From contig DBXZ01000007.1 of the NCBI GenBank assembly GCA_002309795.1, positions 1-28,714 on the forward strand: a stretch of 28,714 bases of DNA, given 5' to 3'. The stretch's first letter is position 1. Each line of letters starts with the position of its first letter. The position numbers and the translations under genes were made by a program. Below are positions 1 through 8,245 of this stretch, piece after piece. Under the pieces are notes generated by a model. It made no database searches, had not been told where the DNA came from, and was given only the letters and a program-made list of their open reading frames with translations. This stretch comes from Bacteroidales bacterium UBA1199 (lineage in GTDB: Bacteria > Bacteroidota > Bacteroidia > Bacteroidales > UBA932).

Positions 1-686
1 ATGGCGGTGATGAGGCGGCCGCATTCGGGACCGTCGCGGCGGGCGGACCAGAAGCGGGCGTCGGTGTAGGTGTCGATGCCGGTAACGGTGATGCGGCCGG
101 CAGGGACGCCGAGCGATTCCAGCAGCCAGCGGTTGGCCGACCAAAGATCGATATGCAGGCCGCCCTGCATGGTGCCCGGCACGCGGGGACCGTGGTCCGA
201 AAGGATCAAATCCATCGGGAACCCCTCTTCTGCGAAGCGGTCTGCCACCTCCGGCCCCACCTGGAAGGAGTCCGCCGAGATGCCCGGTCCGATCAGGGCA
301 TACAGGTTGGCAGGGTCAGTCCCGAAACGGGCGGTCATCCGGGAAACCGTTTTGGGGACAATCTTCAGGACGGTCCCTTTCCAGCCGGCATGGACCGCCG
401 CAACCACCTTATGGATAGGATCATACAGCAATACCGGAATACAGTCTGCCGTACGGACGCCGATGCCGAGTGCACGGTCTGCGGTAATCGCGGCATCGCA
501 GTCGTCGGGCCGGCGGCTGGATCTGTCGACCACGGCTATCCCGTCGCAGTGTATCTGCTGGGGCTGGAGCACCGGCCAGGGAAGATCCAGAGCAGGACCG
601 TGCCGATAGGGAACACCGGCGGGGCGCAGCGTGGAAAAAGCTTCCACGCCCGGGGCAAAATCATATTTCAATTGATTGCTTTCCAT
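1..686 (-). CDS. pgeF: PgeF/YfiH family protein (LACC1-like purine nucleoside phosphorylase / peptidoglycan editing factor), 3' end outside window
   Basis: The frame opens at an ATG (686-684) and stays open to the window edge, giving about 228 residues; the C-terminus lies outside. The family signatures are RTADCIPVLLYD and HAGWKG, plus an upstream QQIHCDG that matches the usual QxHG. Together these supply the His, Cys and His that bind the catalytic metal. Near the end ARFWSARRDG matches the family's FFSxRRxG; the Cys usually found a few residues before it is replaced (IDTYT). Family members act on purine nucleosides (phosphorolysis and deamination) and the E. coli protein is also linked to peptidoglycan precursor quality. 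The N-terminal part is short: only about 35 residues separate the FSTLRPAG start motif from QQIH, where the family usually has a longer segment. The family call is firm; the cellular role is inferred. Confidence 0.85.
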   Translation of the reverse strand, partial: MESNQLKYDFAPGVEAFSTLRPAGVPYRHGPALDLPWPVLQPQQIHCDGIAVVDRSSRRPDDCDAAITADRALGIGVRTADCIPVLLYDPIHKVVAAVHAGWKGTVLKIVPKTVSRMTARFGTDPANLYALIGPGISADSFQVGPEVADRFAEEGFPMDLILSDHGPRVPGTMQGGLHIDLWSANRWLLESLGVPAGRITVTGIDTYTDARFWSARRDGPECGRLITA

Positions 687-722
687 GATGGACAAATATA
701 ACAAAATCCAGCAAAAATTGCT

Positions 723-730
723 TACTTTTG
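723..730 (+). promoter_or_regulatory. Possible Bacteroidota -7 element (TACTTTTG) for the FHS/TlpA/M16 unit
   Basis: TACTTTTG matches TAnnTTTG and lies 57 bases before the transporter start. No TTG lies at the usual -33 distance, so support is limited to the -7 match, the position, and the absence of any other match in the gap. Confidence 0.3.
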
Positions 731-736
731 CGGGTT

Positions 737-749
737 GTACCAGAGGTAC
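737..749. promoter_or_regulatory. Inverted repeat at the predicted start of the transporter transcript
   Basis: The arms GTACC and GGTAC are separated by AGA and form a perfect 5-base dyad. It lies where transcription should begin if 723-730 is the -7 element. It could be an operator or a small leader hairpin. A separate 10-base palindrome, ATTTGCAAAT, lies at 758-767 between it and the start codon. Function is inferred only from position. Confidence 0.25.
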
Positions 750-787
750 GGCACTGGATTTGCAAATAATTACAAACCATAATCAGC

Positions 788-2065
788 ATGGAAAACCAGA
801 AACAAACGAACTACACGCCGGTCATCATCGTGATGTTCGCGCTCTTCTTCATGATTGCCTTCGTCACGAACCTGGCCGGTTCGATGGGCGTGGTGGTCAC
901 CAACCAGTTCGGCGCCAGCAAGGCCCTCAGCCAGTTGGGCTCCCTGGCCAATTTTATTGCATATGCCTGCATGGGCATCCCTGCCGGCTTGATTCTCAAA
1001 CGGAAAGGATATAAATTCACAGCGCTGTCGGCCGTCATCGTCGGCTTCACCGGCGTAGGAATCCAGTTCCTATCGGGTTATGTGGAGAGCTTCTTCGTTT
1101 ACGTGATGGGCGCCTTTGTGGCCGGCTTTTCGATGTGCATGCTCAACACCGTGGTCAACCCGATGCTCAATACGCTGGGCGGCGGCGGCAACCGCGGCAA
1201 CCAGCTCATCCAGTGGGGCGGTTCCTGCAACTCGATCGGCGGCACGATTGCCCCGTTCCTGGTAGGCTGGCTCGTAGGCGGTTCCATCAAGGATGCGACC
1301 GTAGCCAAAGCGGCGCCCGTGATGATTATCGCCATGGCCATCTTCGCAATCGCGTTCGTCGTCATCCTGCTTACCCGGATTCCGGAACCGCATATGGAAA
1401 CGGCGGAAGAGAGAGCCGCCCGCAAAGCCGGAAACACCTCGAAGGACAAGCACAGTCCGCTGAGCTTCCGTCACTTCGTATTGGGCGCGATCGCCATCTT
1501 CTTCTATGTGGGTATCGAGGTGGGTATTCCGAATACGGCCAACGTTTACTTCTCCGGTCTGGAGTGGGTTGGACCGGCCATCGCCGGCACATTCATCAGC
1601 GCCTACTGGCTCTGCATGCTCTTCGGCCGACTGATCGGTGCGTCCATCGGCGGCAAGGTCTCCGGCAAATCGATGCTGGTCTGGACCTCTTCGGCGGCAA
1701 TTCTTTTCATTGTTCTGGCCATCTTCATCCCTGAGTCCGTGACGATCGGCGGCAAGGCCCCCCTGAGCCTGCTCTTCCTGACGCTCTGCGGCCTCTGCAC
1801 CTCCGTGATGTGGGGTGCCATCTTCAATATGGCAGTGGAAGGACTCGGCAAATACACGGCTGCGGCTTCCGGTATCTTCATGGTGCTGGTCTGTGGCGGC
1901 GGCATCATCCCCTTCCTGCAGAACCTGCTGGCCGATGCGACCCTTTTCGGCGGCAAAGTAGGTTCCATGAACAGCTACTGGCTGATTGCCGTCTGTCTGC
2001 TTTACCTGATCTACTACGCACTGCGCGGATCGAAGAACGTCAACAAAGATATCCCCACCGAATAA
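788..2065 (+). CDS. FHS-family (FucP/GluP-like) MFS sugar:proton symporter
   Basis: This 425-residue, strongly hydrophobic protein is compatible with 12 membrane segments and matches the usual FHS length. The first half has the typical short loop after helix 2 (GLILKRKGYK) and a glycine-rich stretch around NRGNQLIQWGGSCNSIGGTIAP, which corresponds to the FHS segment reading roughly ANP...NxxxAxNxxGxxxAP. A charged cytoplasmic loop (about residues 200-225) separates the halves. The second half opens with FFYVGIEVGIPNT, matching the FHS motif FxYVGxEV. It would take up a sugar by proton symport across the inner membrane; the substrate cannot be told from sequence. It is first in a unit with the two following genes (gaps of 12 and 10 bases). 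The broader MFS call is secure; the FHS assignment is likely. Confidence 0.8.
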   Translation: MENQKQTNYTPVIIVMFALFFMIAFVTNLAGSMGVVVTNQFGASKALSQLGSLANFIAYACMGIPAGLILKRKGYKFTALSAVIVGFTGVGIQFLSGYVESFFVYVMGAFVAGFSMCMLNTVVNPMLNTLGGGGNRGNQLIQWGGSCNSIGGTIAPFLVGWLVGGSIKDATVAKAAPVMIIAMAIFAIAFVVILLTRIPEPHMETAEERAARKAGNTSKDKHSPLSFRHFVLGAIAIFFYVGIEVGIPNTANVYFSGLEWVGPAIAGTFISAYWLCMLFGRLIGASIGGKVSGKSMLVWTSSAAILFIVLAIFIPESVTIGGKAPLSLLFLTLCGLCTSVMWGAIFNMAVEGLGKYTAAASGIFMVLVCGGGIIPFLQNLLADATLFGGKVGSMNSYWLIAVCLLYLIYYALRGSKNVNKDIPTE

Positions 2066-2077
2066 TCACTTAACAGA

Positions 2078-3142
2078 ATGAAACGCATATTTACTCTTCT
2101 TACCCTCGCTCTTCTGGCAGTCTCCTGCGCTCAGCGGGGCGATACCTGCACCGTCGTGGGCTCCGTGAAAGGCGAATACAACCCGGAAGGCGCTCAACTG
2201 CTGTTCGGCACGCCGGAAGGATTGCTCGACAAGGTCGAACTGGCCGAAGACGGAACCTTTACCTACACCTGCCCTGCATCCGTAACCACCCCGCTCCGGA
2301 TTATCCTGCGTGAAGCCCGCGATCCCCGCCCGAGGTATCGTGCAGAACTTCTCCCTGTAGGAGGTACGGTCCGTGTTGCGCTCGACGAAACCTCTACCGT
2401 CAAGGGCGGCCGCATCAACCGGGAATTGAGCCGCTTCAACGAAATATCTTCTTCCATCAACAAAGAATTCCGCAGGCTTTACGAAGCCGGAAACGAGGAC
2501 GAAACGATCGTTGAGAAACTGGAGAAGAAGCTGGACAGCTACTGCAAGAAAGCCCTGCGCAGAAATCCCGACAACTGGATCGGCCTGCAGGCCCTTTCCT
2601 CCCGGATGTATGAACTTTCGCTCGAAGAGTTGGACGCGCGTCTGGCAGCCGCCGGCGAATTCGTCCGTGAGAACAAACGCATCCAGGCCGTCCGTGAAAG
2701 CAAGGTGGCGGAAGCAAATACCGCTGAAGGCAAACCCTTCGTAGATTTCACCGGCGTATCTCCAGACGGCCGCGAAGCCTCTCTTTCGGATTTCGTAGGT
2801 CGCGGAGCCTACACGCTCGTGGATTTCTGGGCTTCCTGGTGCGGCCCCTGCCGGCAGGAGATGCCCAATATCCGCCGGCTCTGGGATGACTTTGCAAACC
2901 GCGGCCTGCAGATTGTGAGCGTCGCCGTCTGGGACGGGGACAATTCCAAGAGCCGCAGCGCCATCGAAGAGATGGGCATGGCGTGGAACCATATCTTTAT
3001 GGGTGCGGACCACACCCCGACCGAGATTTACGGGATCGTGGGCATTCCGCACCTGATTCTTTTCGCACCGGACGGCACCGTCTACAAACGCGGTCTGCGC
3101 GGCAACGAATTGATCGACACTGTTTCGGAACTATTCAATTAA
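2078..3142 (+). CDS. TlpA-like thiol:disulfide oxidoreductase lipoprotein with DUF4369-type N-terminal domain
   Basis: The 354 residues begin with a lipoprotein signal peptide ending in LLAVSC, so Cys17 should be lipidated. Residues of about 22-110 resemble the beta-rich DUF4369 domain common in Bacteroidota proteins of this type. Next comes a charged helical linker, then a thioredoxin fold from about residue 225. The redox motif is WASWCGPC, followed by MPNIRRLW, and the cis-proline motif is VGIPHL. The predicted location is the periplasmic side of a membrane, where it would reduce or shuffle disulfides in envelope proteins. Co-transcription with a secreted M16 protease suggests a role in envelope protein maintenance, but no partner can be named. 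The catalytic CxxC is intact. Confidence 0.85.
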   Translation: MKRIFTLLTLALLAVSCAQRGDTCTVVGSVKGEYNPEGAQLLFGTPEGLLDKVELAEDGTFTYTCPASVTTPLRIILREARDPRPRYRAELLPVGGTVRVALDETSTVKGGRINRELSRFNEISSSINKEFRRLYEAGNEDETIVEKLEKKLDSYCKKALRRNPDNWIGLQALSSRMYELSLEELDARLAAAGEFVRENKRIQAVRESKVAEANTAEGKPFVDFTGVSPDGREASLSDFVGRGAYTLVDFWASWCGPCRQEMPNIRRLWDDFANRGLQIVSVAVWDGDNSKSRSAIEEMGMAWNHIFMGADHTPTEIYGIVGIPHLILFAPDGTVYKRGLRGNELIDTVSELFN

Positions 3143-3152
3143 CAACGATACG

Positions 3153-5957
3153 ATGAAAAAAATCTTTCTGTTTTTGACGACCCTCTTGCTGGCCGTCACT
3201 GCAAACGCCCAGGTAGACCCGAACGCTCCCCTGCAGCGCGATCCGAACCTGCTCTACGGCAAACTCGACAACGGGATGACCTACTACATCATGCACAACG
3301 ACCTGCCTGCACAGCGGGCGGAGTTCTACCTGCTGAACGGAATCGGCGCTATCCAGGAAACGCCGGCCCAGAACGGTCTGGCCCACTTCCAGGAGCACAT
3401 GTGCCTCAACGGTACCAAGAATTTCCCCGGTAAGGGCATCATCAGCTTCATGGAGAGCATCGGTGCCAGCTTCGGCGGCAATGTGAACGCATCCACCGGC
3501 CAGGAGTACACCATCTACATGTTCACCAACATTCCGGTCACCCGGGAAAGCATCATCGACTCCACCCTGCTCGCCATCCACGACTACGCCGCTTTCGTGA
3601 CCAACGATCCGGTCGAGATCGACAAGGAGCGCGGCGTGATCATCGAAGAGTGGCGCACCCGCCGCACTGCCGACTGGCGTATGATGGAGAAGACCTGGGA
3701 GACCCTCTATCGGGGTTCCAAATTCGAAAACTGCAATATCATCGGCACCAAAGAGAACCTCGAGACCTTCCCCGCTGAAGAACTCGTGAAGTTCTACGAG
3801 ACCTGGTACCGCCCGGATCTGCAGGCAGTCGTCGTGATCGGCGACATTGACCCGCAGCAGGTGCTGGAGAAGGTTAAAGCTACTTTCGCCGACATCCCCG
3901 CACGGGAGAATCCCGAACCCAAGGGCGTCTACCGCACCCCGGACAATGAGGAGCCGATCGTAGGCATCTTCACCGATCCGGAGGCTCGCAGCACCCAGGT
4001 TACCGCCTATGTCAAGTCCGATCCGCTGCCCAAGGCTTACCTGAGCTACGGCGTCGGCTACATGATGGATCTCGTCAAGGATATCATTAACAGCATGTTC
4101 TCGGAACGTCTGACCGATATCGCTCACCAGCCCAATGCTCCTTTCCTGTACGCCAACGCTTACTGGACCCGCGAAAACGCCTTCATGGACGCTTTCGAAA
4201 TGTCGGCCACCACGAAAGACGGTGAAGCGGAGAAAGGCTTCGCCGCCCTCCTTACCGAGGTGGAAAAGGCTCAGCGTTACGGCTTTACCCAGGCTGAATA
4301 CGATCGCGTCAAGACCAATATGATTGCCAATGCCGAACGGAACACCTCCAACGCCTCCACCCGCAAGAGCCCCACGCTGGTTTACGAGGCAATGACCGAC
4401 TTCCTCTACGGCTTCCCGATGATGGCCCCCGAATATATAGAGAGCCAGCTGAAAGGCTATCTGGCTATGATTACGATTGACCAGATCAATCAGATCGTGG
4501 CTTCGACCGACTACACCAAGAACCTGGTCATCATCTACCAGGCTCCGGAGAAAGAGGGTCTTACCCACCCCACCGAGGAGACCCTGAAGGGAATCGTCAC
4601 GGCTGTCAAGGCTGCTGACATCCAGGCCAACGAGGCGGAAGAAGAGATGGGCGAACTGCTCGACGCTTCCAAGCTCAAGGGCAGCAAGACCCGCAAGGAG
4701 ACAGGCGGCCTCTACGGTTCCACCGTATGGACGCTGCGCAACGGTATCCGTGTCACCATCCGCCCTTCACAGTACAACAAGGAAGAGGTGCTCTTCAAAC
4801 TCAGCGTACCGGGCGGCCAGTCCCTCATCGATGATGCAGACATCGCTTCGATGGACAACAACGTGCTGATGCTCTACAACCAGCTCTGCGGTCTGAGCGA
4901 ATTCCCGGCTACGAAACTCAACAAGATGCTCACCGGCAAGATTGTCAGCGAGAATCCTTTCATCGACGATCTCCACCACGGTGTCAACGGTTCCTGCGCC
5001 CCGAAGGATTTCGAGACGCTGATGCAGCTGGTTTACCTGCAGGTGACCGCTCCCCGCTTCAACGCGGACGAGTTCGCACCCGGTATGGCACAGCTGAACG
5101 CAATCGTTCCGAACCTTGAAAAACAGCCGAACTACATTCTCTCCAAGACCTATCTGGAAACCGCTTATGGCAACAATCCGCGCCAGTCGCTGATTTCCAT
5201 GGAAAAGGTCGGCAAGATCTCCCTGGAATCGTTCGAGCGTTCCTACCGCAAGCTTTTCGCCAATATGGCGGGCGCCGATGTAATCATTACGGGCAACTTC
5301 GACCCGACCACCGTCAAACCGCTGGTCGAGAAGTATATCGGTTCCCTCCCGACCAAGAAGGCCGGCAAGTGGATCGACCGCAAAGTCGATCTCGTTCCCG
5401 GCAAGGTTGAGAATATCTTCACCACGAAGATGGACACCCCCAAGACCAGCTGCCTGATGATTGCCAGCGGCAAGATGGCCGCAGACCCGAAGAGCCGTCT
5501 GATCATGAGCGTTCTGGAAGGCTGTCTGAACCAGCTCTATACCGAGACGGTCCGTGAAGATGAAGGCGGAACCTACGGCGTTGGCTGCCAGGGCACCCTG
5601 GTCAGCATCCCGAAGGAAGAGGGCCAGATCTTCATCCAGTTCGACACCGATCCCGACCGTGCAGAGAAGTTGATCGCACTCACCTACGACGGCCTCAAGT
5701 CGATGGCTGTCTCCGGCCCGAGCGAAGTATTCCTGAATAAGACCAAGGAGAACCTGCTCAAGACGATTCCGGAGAGACGCATCAACAACTCCTACTGGAG
5801 CTCCTGCCTGATGAACTACTACAATACCGGCAACGACCTCGACGCCAACCGTGAGGAACTGATCTCCTCCATCACCGTCGAGGATGTCCGTGCATTCACG
5901 GCAAAACTGCTCGACCAGGGCAACCTGATCAAGATCGTGATGAATCCGGAAAAATAA
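3153..5957 (+). CDS. Secreted M16 family zinc metallopeptidase (insulinase/pitrilysin type)
   Basis: The protein has 934 residues. It starts with a signal peptide (MKKIFLFLTTLLLAVTANA, likely cleavage before Gln20), so it is exported. The inverted zinc motif HxxEH is present as HFQEH at residues 78-82, and the distal Glu lies in the GVIIEEWRTRR segment about 75 residues later. Two M16 half-domains can be followed: an N-terminal catalytic half, with a FYETWYRPDLQAVVVIGDID segment typical of the family, and a C-terminal half beginning near residue 515. The second half carries a conserved FERSYRKLFANMAGADVIITGN block without a second HxxEH. The length fits the common 930-950 residue Bacteroidota form. 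It probably degrades peptides in the periplasm. It is the last gene of the three-gene unit and a hairpin terminator follows 22 bases after its stop. Confidence 0.92.
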   Translation: MKKIFLFLTTLLLAVTANAQVDPNAPLQRDPNLLYGKLDNGMTYYIMHNDLPAQRAEFYLLNGIGAIQETPAQNGLAHFQEHMCLNGTKNFPGKGIISFMESIGASFGGNVNASTGQEYTIYMFTNIPVTRESIIDSTLLAIHDYAAFVTNDPVEIDKERGVIIEEWRTRRTADWRMMEKTWETLYRGSKFENCNIIGTKENLETFPAEELVKFYETWYRPDLQAVVVIGDIDPQQVLEKVKATFADIPARENPEPKGVYRTPDNEEPIVGIFTDPEARSTQVTAYVKSDPLPKAYLSYGVGYMMDLVKDIINSMFSERLTDIAHQPNAPFLYANAYWTRENAFMDAFEMSATTKDGEAEKGFAALLTEVEKAQRYGFTQAEYDRVKTNMIANAERNTSNASTRKSPTLVYEAMTDFLYGFPMMAPEYIESQLKGYLAMITIDQINQIVASTDYTKNLVIIYQAPEKEGLTHPTEETLKGIVTAVKAADIQANEAEEEMGELLDASKLKGSKTRKETGGLYGSTVWTLRNGIRVTIRPSQYNKEEVLFKLSVPGGQSLIDDADIASMDNNVLMLYNQLCGLSEFPATKLNKMLTGKIVSENPFIDDLHHGVNGSCAPKDFETLMQLVYLQVTAPRFNADEFAPGMAQLNAIVPNLEKQPNYILSKTYLETAYGNNPRQSLISMEKVGKISLESFERSYRKLFANMAGADVIITGNFDPTTVKPLVEKYIGSLPTKKAGKWIDRKVDLVPGKVENIFTTKMDTPKTSCLMIASGKMAADPKSRLIMSVLEGCLNQLYTETVREDEGGTYGVGCQGTLVSIPKEEGQIFIQFDTDPDRAEKLIALTYDGLKSMAVSGPSEVFLNKTKENLLKTIPERRINNSYWSSCLMNYYNTGNDLDANREELISSITVEDVRAFTAKLLDQGNLIKIVMNPEK

Positions 5958-5978
5958 TCAGGGATTCACCCCATGACG

Positions 5979-6009
5979 ACTGGCGCCGCTTTTCAGTGGC
6001 GCCAGTTTT
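5979..6009 (+). terminator. Rho-independent terminator of the M16 unit, overlapping the 3' end of pyrE
   Basis: The arms ACTGGCGCC (5979-5987) and GGCGCCAGT (5998-6006) are perfectly complementary over 9 bases, with a 10-base loop and a TTTT run at 6006-6009. The T run is on the plus side, so it should end the M16 transcript. The right arm also encodes the last residues of PyrE on the minus strand. Confidence 0.75.
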
Positions 6010-6622
6010 CGTCTGAGGGGTTGTCGCGGAACTGAAGAATGCGCGATTTCCATTCAGGCGTGATGTAACCGGTCTCGGCCGCCACCTCGACCAGCGAGTC
6101 GAGGTTGGAGAGGGAGTGGTTGATCACGTTTGCGGCAGCAAGCCGCTCCACGCTCTTTCGCATGCCATAGGTAAAGATGCTCACGATGCCGAGCACTTCG
6201 GCGCCGGCTTCACACAGGGCGTCCACCACTTCGATGGCGCTGCCGCCCGTGGAGATCAGGTCTTCGATCACGACCACTTTGGTGCCGGGATCCATCTTGC
6301 CTTCAATCCGATTGGTACGGCCGTGGCTCTTGGCTTCACCGCGCACATAGCCCATCGGGAGATTGAGCAGCGTGGCGGTGATGGCGGCGTGGGCGATGCC
6401 GGCCGTGGAGGTACCCATCAGCATCTCGCAGTCGGGATGATACCGGCGGACCAGTTCTGCAAGGCCAGCCTCAACCTTTTCGCGCACGGCGGGTGCGGAG
6501 AGGGTGAGACGGTTGTCACAGTAAATGGGGCTTTTGATGCCGCTGGCCCAGGTGAAAGGATCTTCGGGGCGGAGGAATACGGCCCCTATCGAGAGCAGTT
6601 CTTTTGCGATGGTACGTTCCAT
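5993..6622 (-). CDS. pyrE: Orotate phosphoribosyltransferase
   Basis: PyrE converts orotate and PRPP to orotidine 5'-phosphate, step five of UMP synthesis. The 209 residues include FTWASGIKSPIYCDNR near the N-terminus and the PRPP-binding motif VVVIEDLISTGGSA at about 116-128. The flexible loop region KSHGRTNRIEG is also clear. The protein resembles Bacillus PyrE closely: the family segments SPIYCDNRLTLS and VLGIVSIFTYG are nearly identical to what I recall of that enzyme, whereas Bacteroides PyrE reads differently there. It is the last gene of the pyr operon, 11 bases after pyrF. Its final codons form one arm of the terminator for the convergent M16 gene. Start is the ATG at 6622. Confidence 0.96.
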   Translation of the reverse strand: MERTIAKELLSIGAVFLRPEDPFTWASGIKSPIYCDNRLTLSAPAVREKVEAGLAELVRRYHPDCEMLMGTSTAGIAHAAITATLLNLPMGYVRGEAKSHGRTNRIEGKMDPGTKVVVIEDLISTGGSAIEVVDALCEAGAEVLGIVSIFTYGMRKSVERLAAANVINHSLSNLDSLVEVAAETGYITPEWKSRILQFRDNPSDENWRH

Positions 6623-6633
6623 ATCGAAGTTTA

Positions 6634-7338
6634 TTACTGATTCAGAAAGTCTTTCTTACAACGGCGCCATGCAGCGACCGGATCATCGGCGGCGGTGATG
6701 GGACGGCCCACGACGATATAGTCGGAGCCGATCTCCCGGGCGCGGGCCGGCGTGGTGATGCGTACCTGGTCGTCAGCGGCCGAGTCGGCAAAACGGATAC
6801 CGGGGGTGACGGCCATAAACTCCGCTCCACAGGCCTGTTTCACCATGCCTGCCTCCAGCGGCGAGCAGACCACGCCGTCCAGGCCGGCTTCGCGGGCATT
6901 CTGGGCATAGTGCACGATCGTCTCGTTGATGGAGGCGCCGATCAGCAGTTCCTTCTGCATCCGTTCCTCGCTGGTGGAGGTCAACTGCGTCACGGCAATC
7001 AGCAGCGGGCGGGTGCCGTCTTCACGCGTGAGGCCATCCAGCGCCGCGCGCATCATCTCGATGGTGCCGGCGGCATGGACGTTGGTCATGTCGATATCCA
7101 GTTTCGTAACGACCCGCATGGTTTTGCGGACGGTATTGGGGATATCGTGCAGCTTGAGATCCAGGAATATCTTGTGCCCGCGCCGCTTGATCTCCCGGAC
7201 AATCTCCGGGCCTGCTGCGTAGAAAAGTTCCATGCCGATTTTGACGAAGGGTTTCTCCCCTGCCGGGAAACGGTCCAGGAAAGCGAGGGTTTCCGCAGCT
7301 CCCGGGAAGTCACAGGCGATGATGACGTCTTTTGCCAT
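6634..7338 (-). CDS. pyrF: Orotidine 5'-phosphate decarboxylase, type 1
   Basis: PyrF removes CO2 from OMP to give UMP. The 234-residue protein is the short type 1 form. It starts [12 protein letters not shown] with catalytic Asp10, then VKIG (Lys33), and carries the D-x-K-x-x-D active-site motif at [11 protein letters not shown] (Asp60, Lys62, Asp65). The C-terminal phosphate-binding [11 protein letters not shown] is typical. Bacteroides species, as I recall, use the longer type 2 enzyme of about 270 residues, so this type is a sign of different ancestry. One base separates it from the pyrD stop, which fits translational coupling in the pyrCKDFE operon. Confidence 0.95.
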   Translation of the reverse strand: MAKDVIIACDFPGAAETLAFLDRFPAGEKPFVKIGMELFYAAGPEIVREIKRRGHKIFLDLKLHDIPNTVRKTMRVVTKLDIDMTNVHAAGTIEMMRAALDGLTREDGTRPLLIAVTQLTSTSEERMQKELLIGASINETIVHYAQNAREAGLDGVVCSPLEAGMVKQACGAEFMAVTPGIRFADSAADDQVRITTPARAREIGSDYIVVGRPITAADDPVAAWRRCKKDFLNQ

Positions 7339-7339
7339 A

Positions 7340-8245
7340 TTAATTGATTTTCAATTGTTTCAAATCATTCAGCCCGAGGCGTTCCATGACGGCGGGCAAC
7401 TGTTCGATGATCTCTCTGCAGGCATTCGGGTTGACCAGGTTCGCGGAACCGACCTGCACCGCTGCGGCACCGGCCATCATCATTTCAATAACCTCTTCTG
7501 CAGTCGAGACACCGCCGCAGCCCATCACGGGGATCTTGCAGGCATGTGCCACCTGGTAGACGGCACGCACGGCAATCGGGAAGACCGCAGGACCTGAGAA
7601 GCCGCCCGTCCCGGCCGCTACGACCGGTTTGCGGGTGCGGATGTCGATACGCATGCCCAGCAGCGTATTGATGACCGTCAGGCCGTCGGCGCCCGCTTCT
7701 TCGCAGGCACGGGCGATGGCCACGATGTCGGTCACATTGGGGGTCAGTTTCACGAAGACCGGTTTAGAGGAGACCGCCTTCACGGCCCGGGTGACCGCAG
7801 CTGCCACTTCCGGGTCGGTACCCAGCGCCATTCCGCCGCCATGGACGTTGGGACAGGATACGTTGACTTCGAGGATATCGATATCTGGACAGGTTTCAGC
7901 CTTTTCCGCACAATAGGCAAAATCTTCCACACAGAAACCGCTGATGTTGGCGATGATCGGCTTGCGATAGATAGCCCGCAACGCAGGAATTTTCTCCGAG
8001 AGGAGCTTGTCGATGCCGGGATTCTCCAGCCCCACCGAATTGATCAGCCCGTCGGGGCACTCGGCAATACGGGGCAGCGCGTTGCCGAAACGGGCGTCAC
8101 GCGTGGTACCCTTGAGGGAGATGGCTCCCAGGATGTTGATATCGTACCATTCGGCCAGTTCCAGGCCGAATCCGCAGGTACCGCTGGCCGGAATCACCGG
8201 GTTGTCCAGGCGGATGCCGCAAAGGTCTGTGGAAAGGTCTACCAT
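7340..8245 (-). CDS. pyrD: Dihydroorotate dehydrogenase, class 1B catalytic subunit
   Basis: With PyrK this FMN subunit oxidises dihydroorotate to orotate and passes the electrons to NAD. From the ATG at 8245 the protein has 301 residues, the normal class 1B length. The catalytic base is Cys131 in NVSCPNV, which distinguishes class 1 from the Ser of class 2. [13 protein letters not shown] at the N-terminus and [20 protein letters not shown] near the end (FMN phosphate site) are typical. An ATG at 8344 in the same frame would add 33 residues that lie inside pyrK and do not resemble PyrD. The 8245 start is preceded at 7 bases by AAGGAGG and overlaps the pyrK stop by 7 bases (ATGGTAG), so the two subunits are probably made by coupled translation. 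Confidence 0.96.
   Translation of the reverse strand: MVDLSTDLCGIRLDNPVIPASGTCGFGLELAEWYDINILGAISLKGTTRDARFGNALPRIAECPDGLINSVGLENPGIDKLLSEKIPALRAIYRKPIIANISGFCVEDFAYCAEKAETCPDIDILEVNVSCPNVHGGGMALGTDPEVAAAVTRAVKAVSSKPVFVKLTPNVTDIVAIARACEEAGADGLTVINTLLGMRIDIRTRKPVVAAGTGGFSGPAVFPIAVRAVYQVAHACKIPVMGCGGVSTAEEVIEMMMAGAAAVQVGSANLVNPNACREIIEQLPAVMERLGLNDLKQLKIN

Noticed and set aside
684..700. TATATTTG on the minus strand (700-693) as promoter of the pgeF gene
   Set aside because: It would place transcription at the start codon itself (leaderless), and no -33 element is found at a suitable distance.
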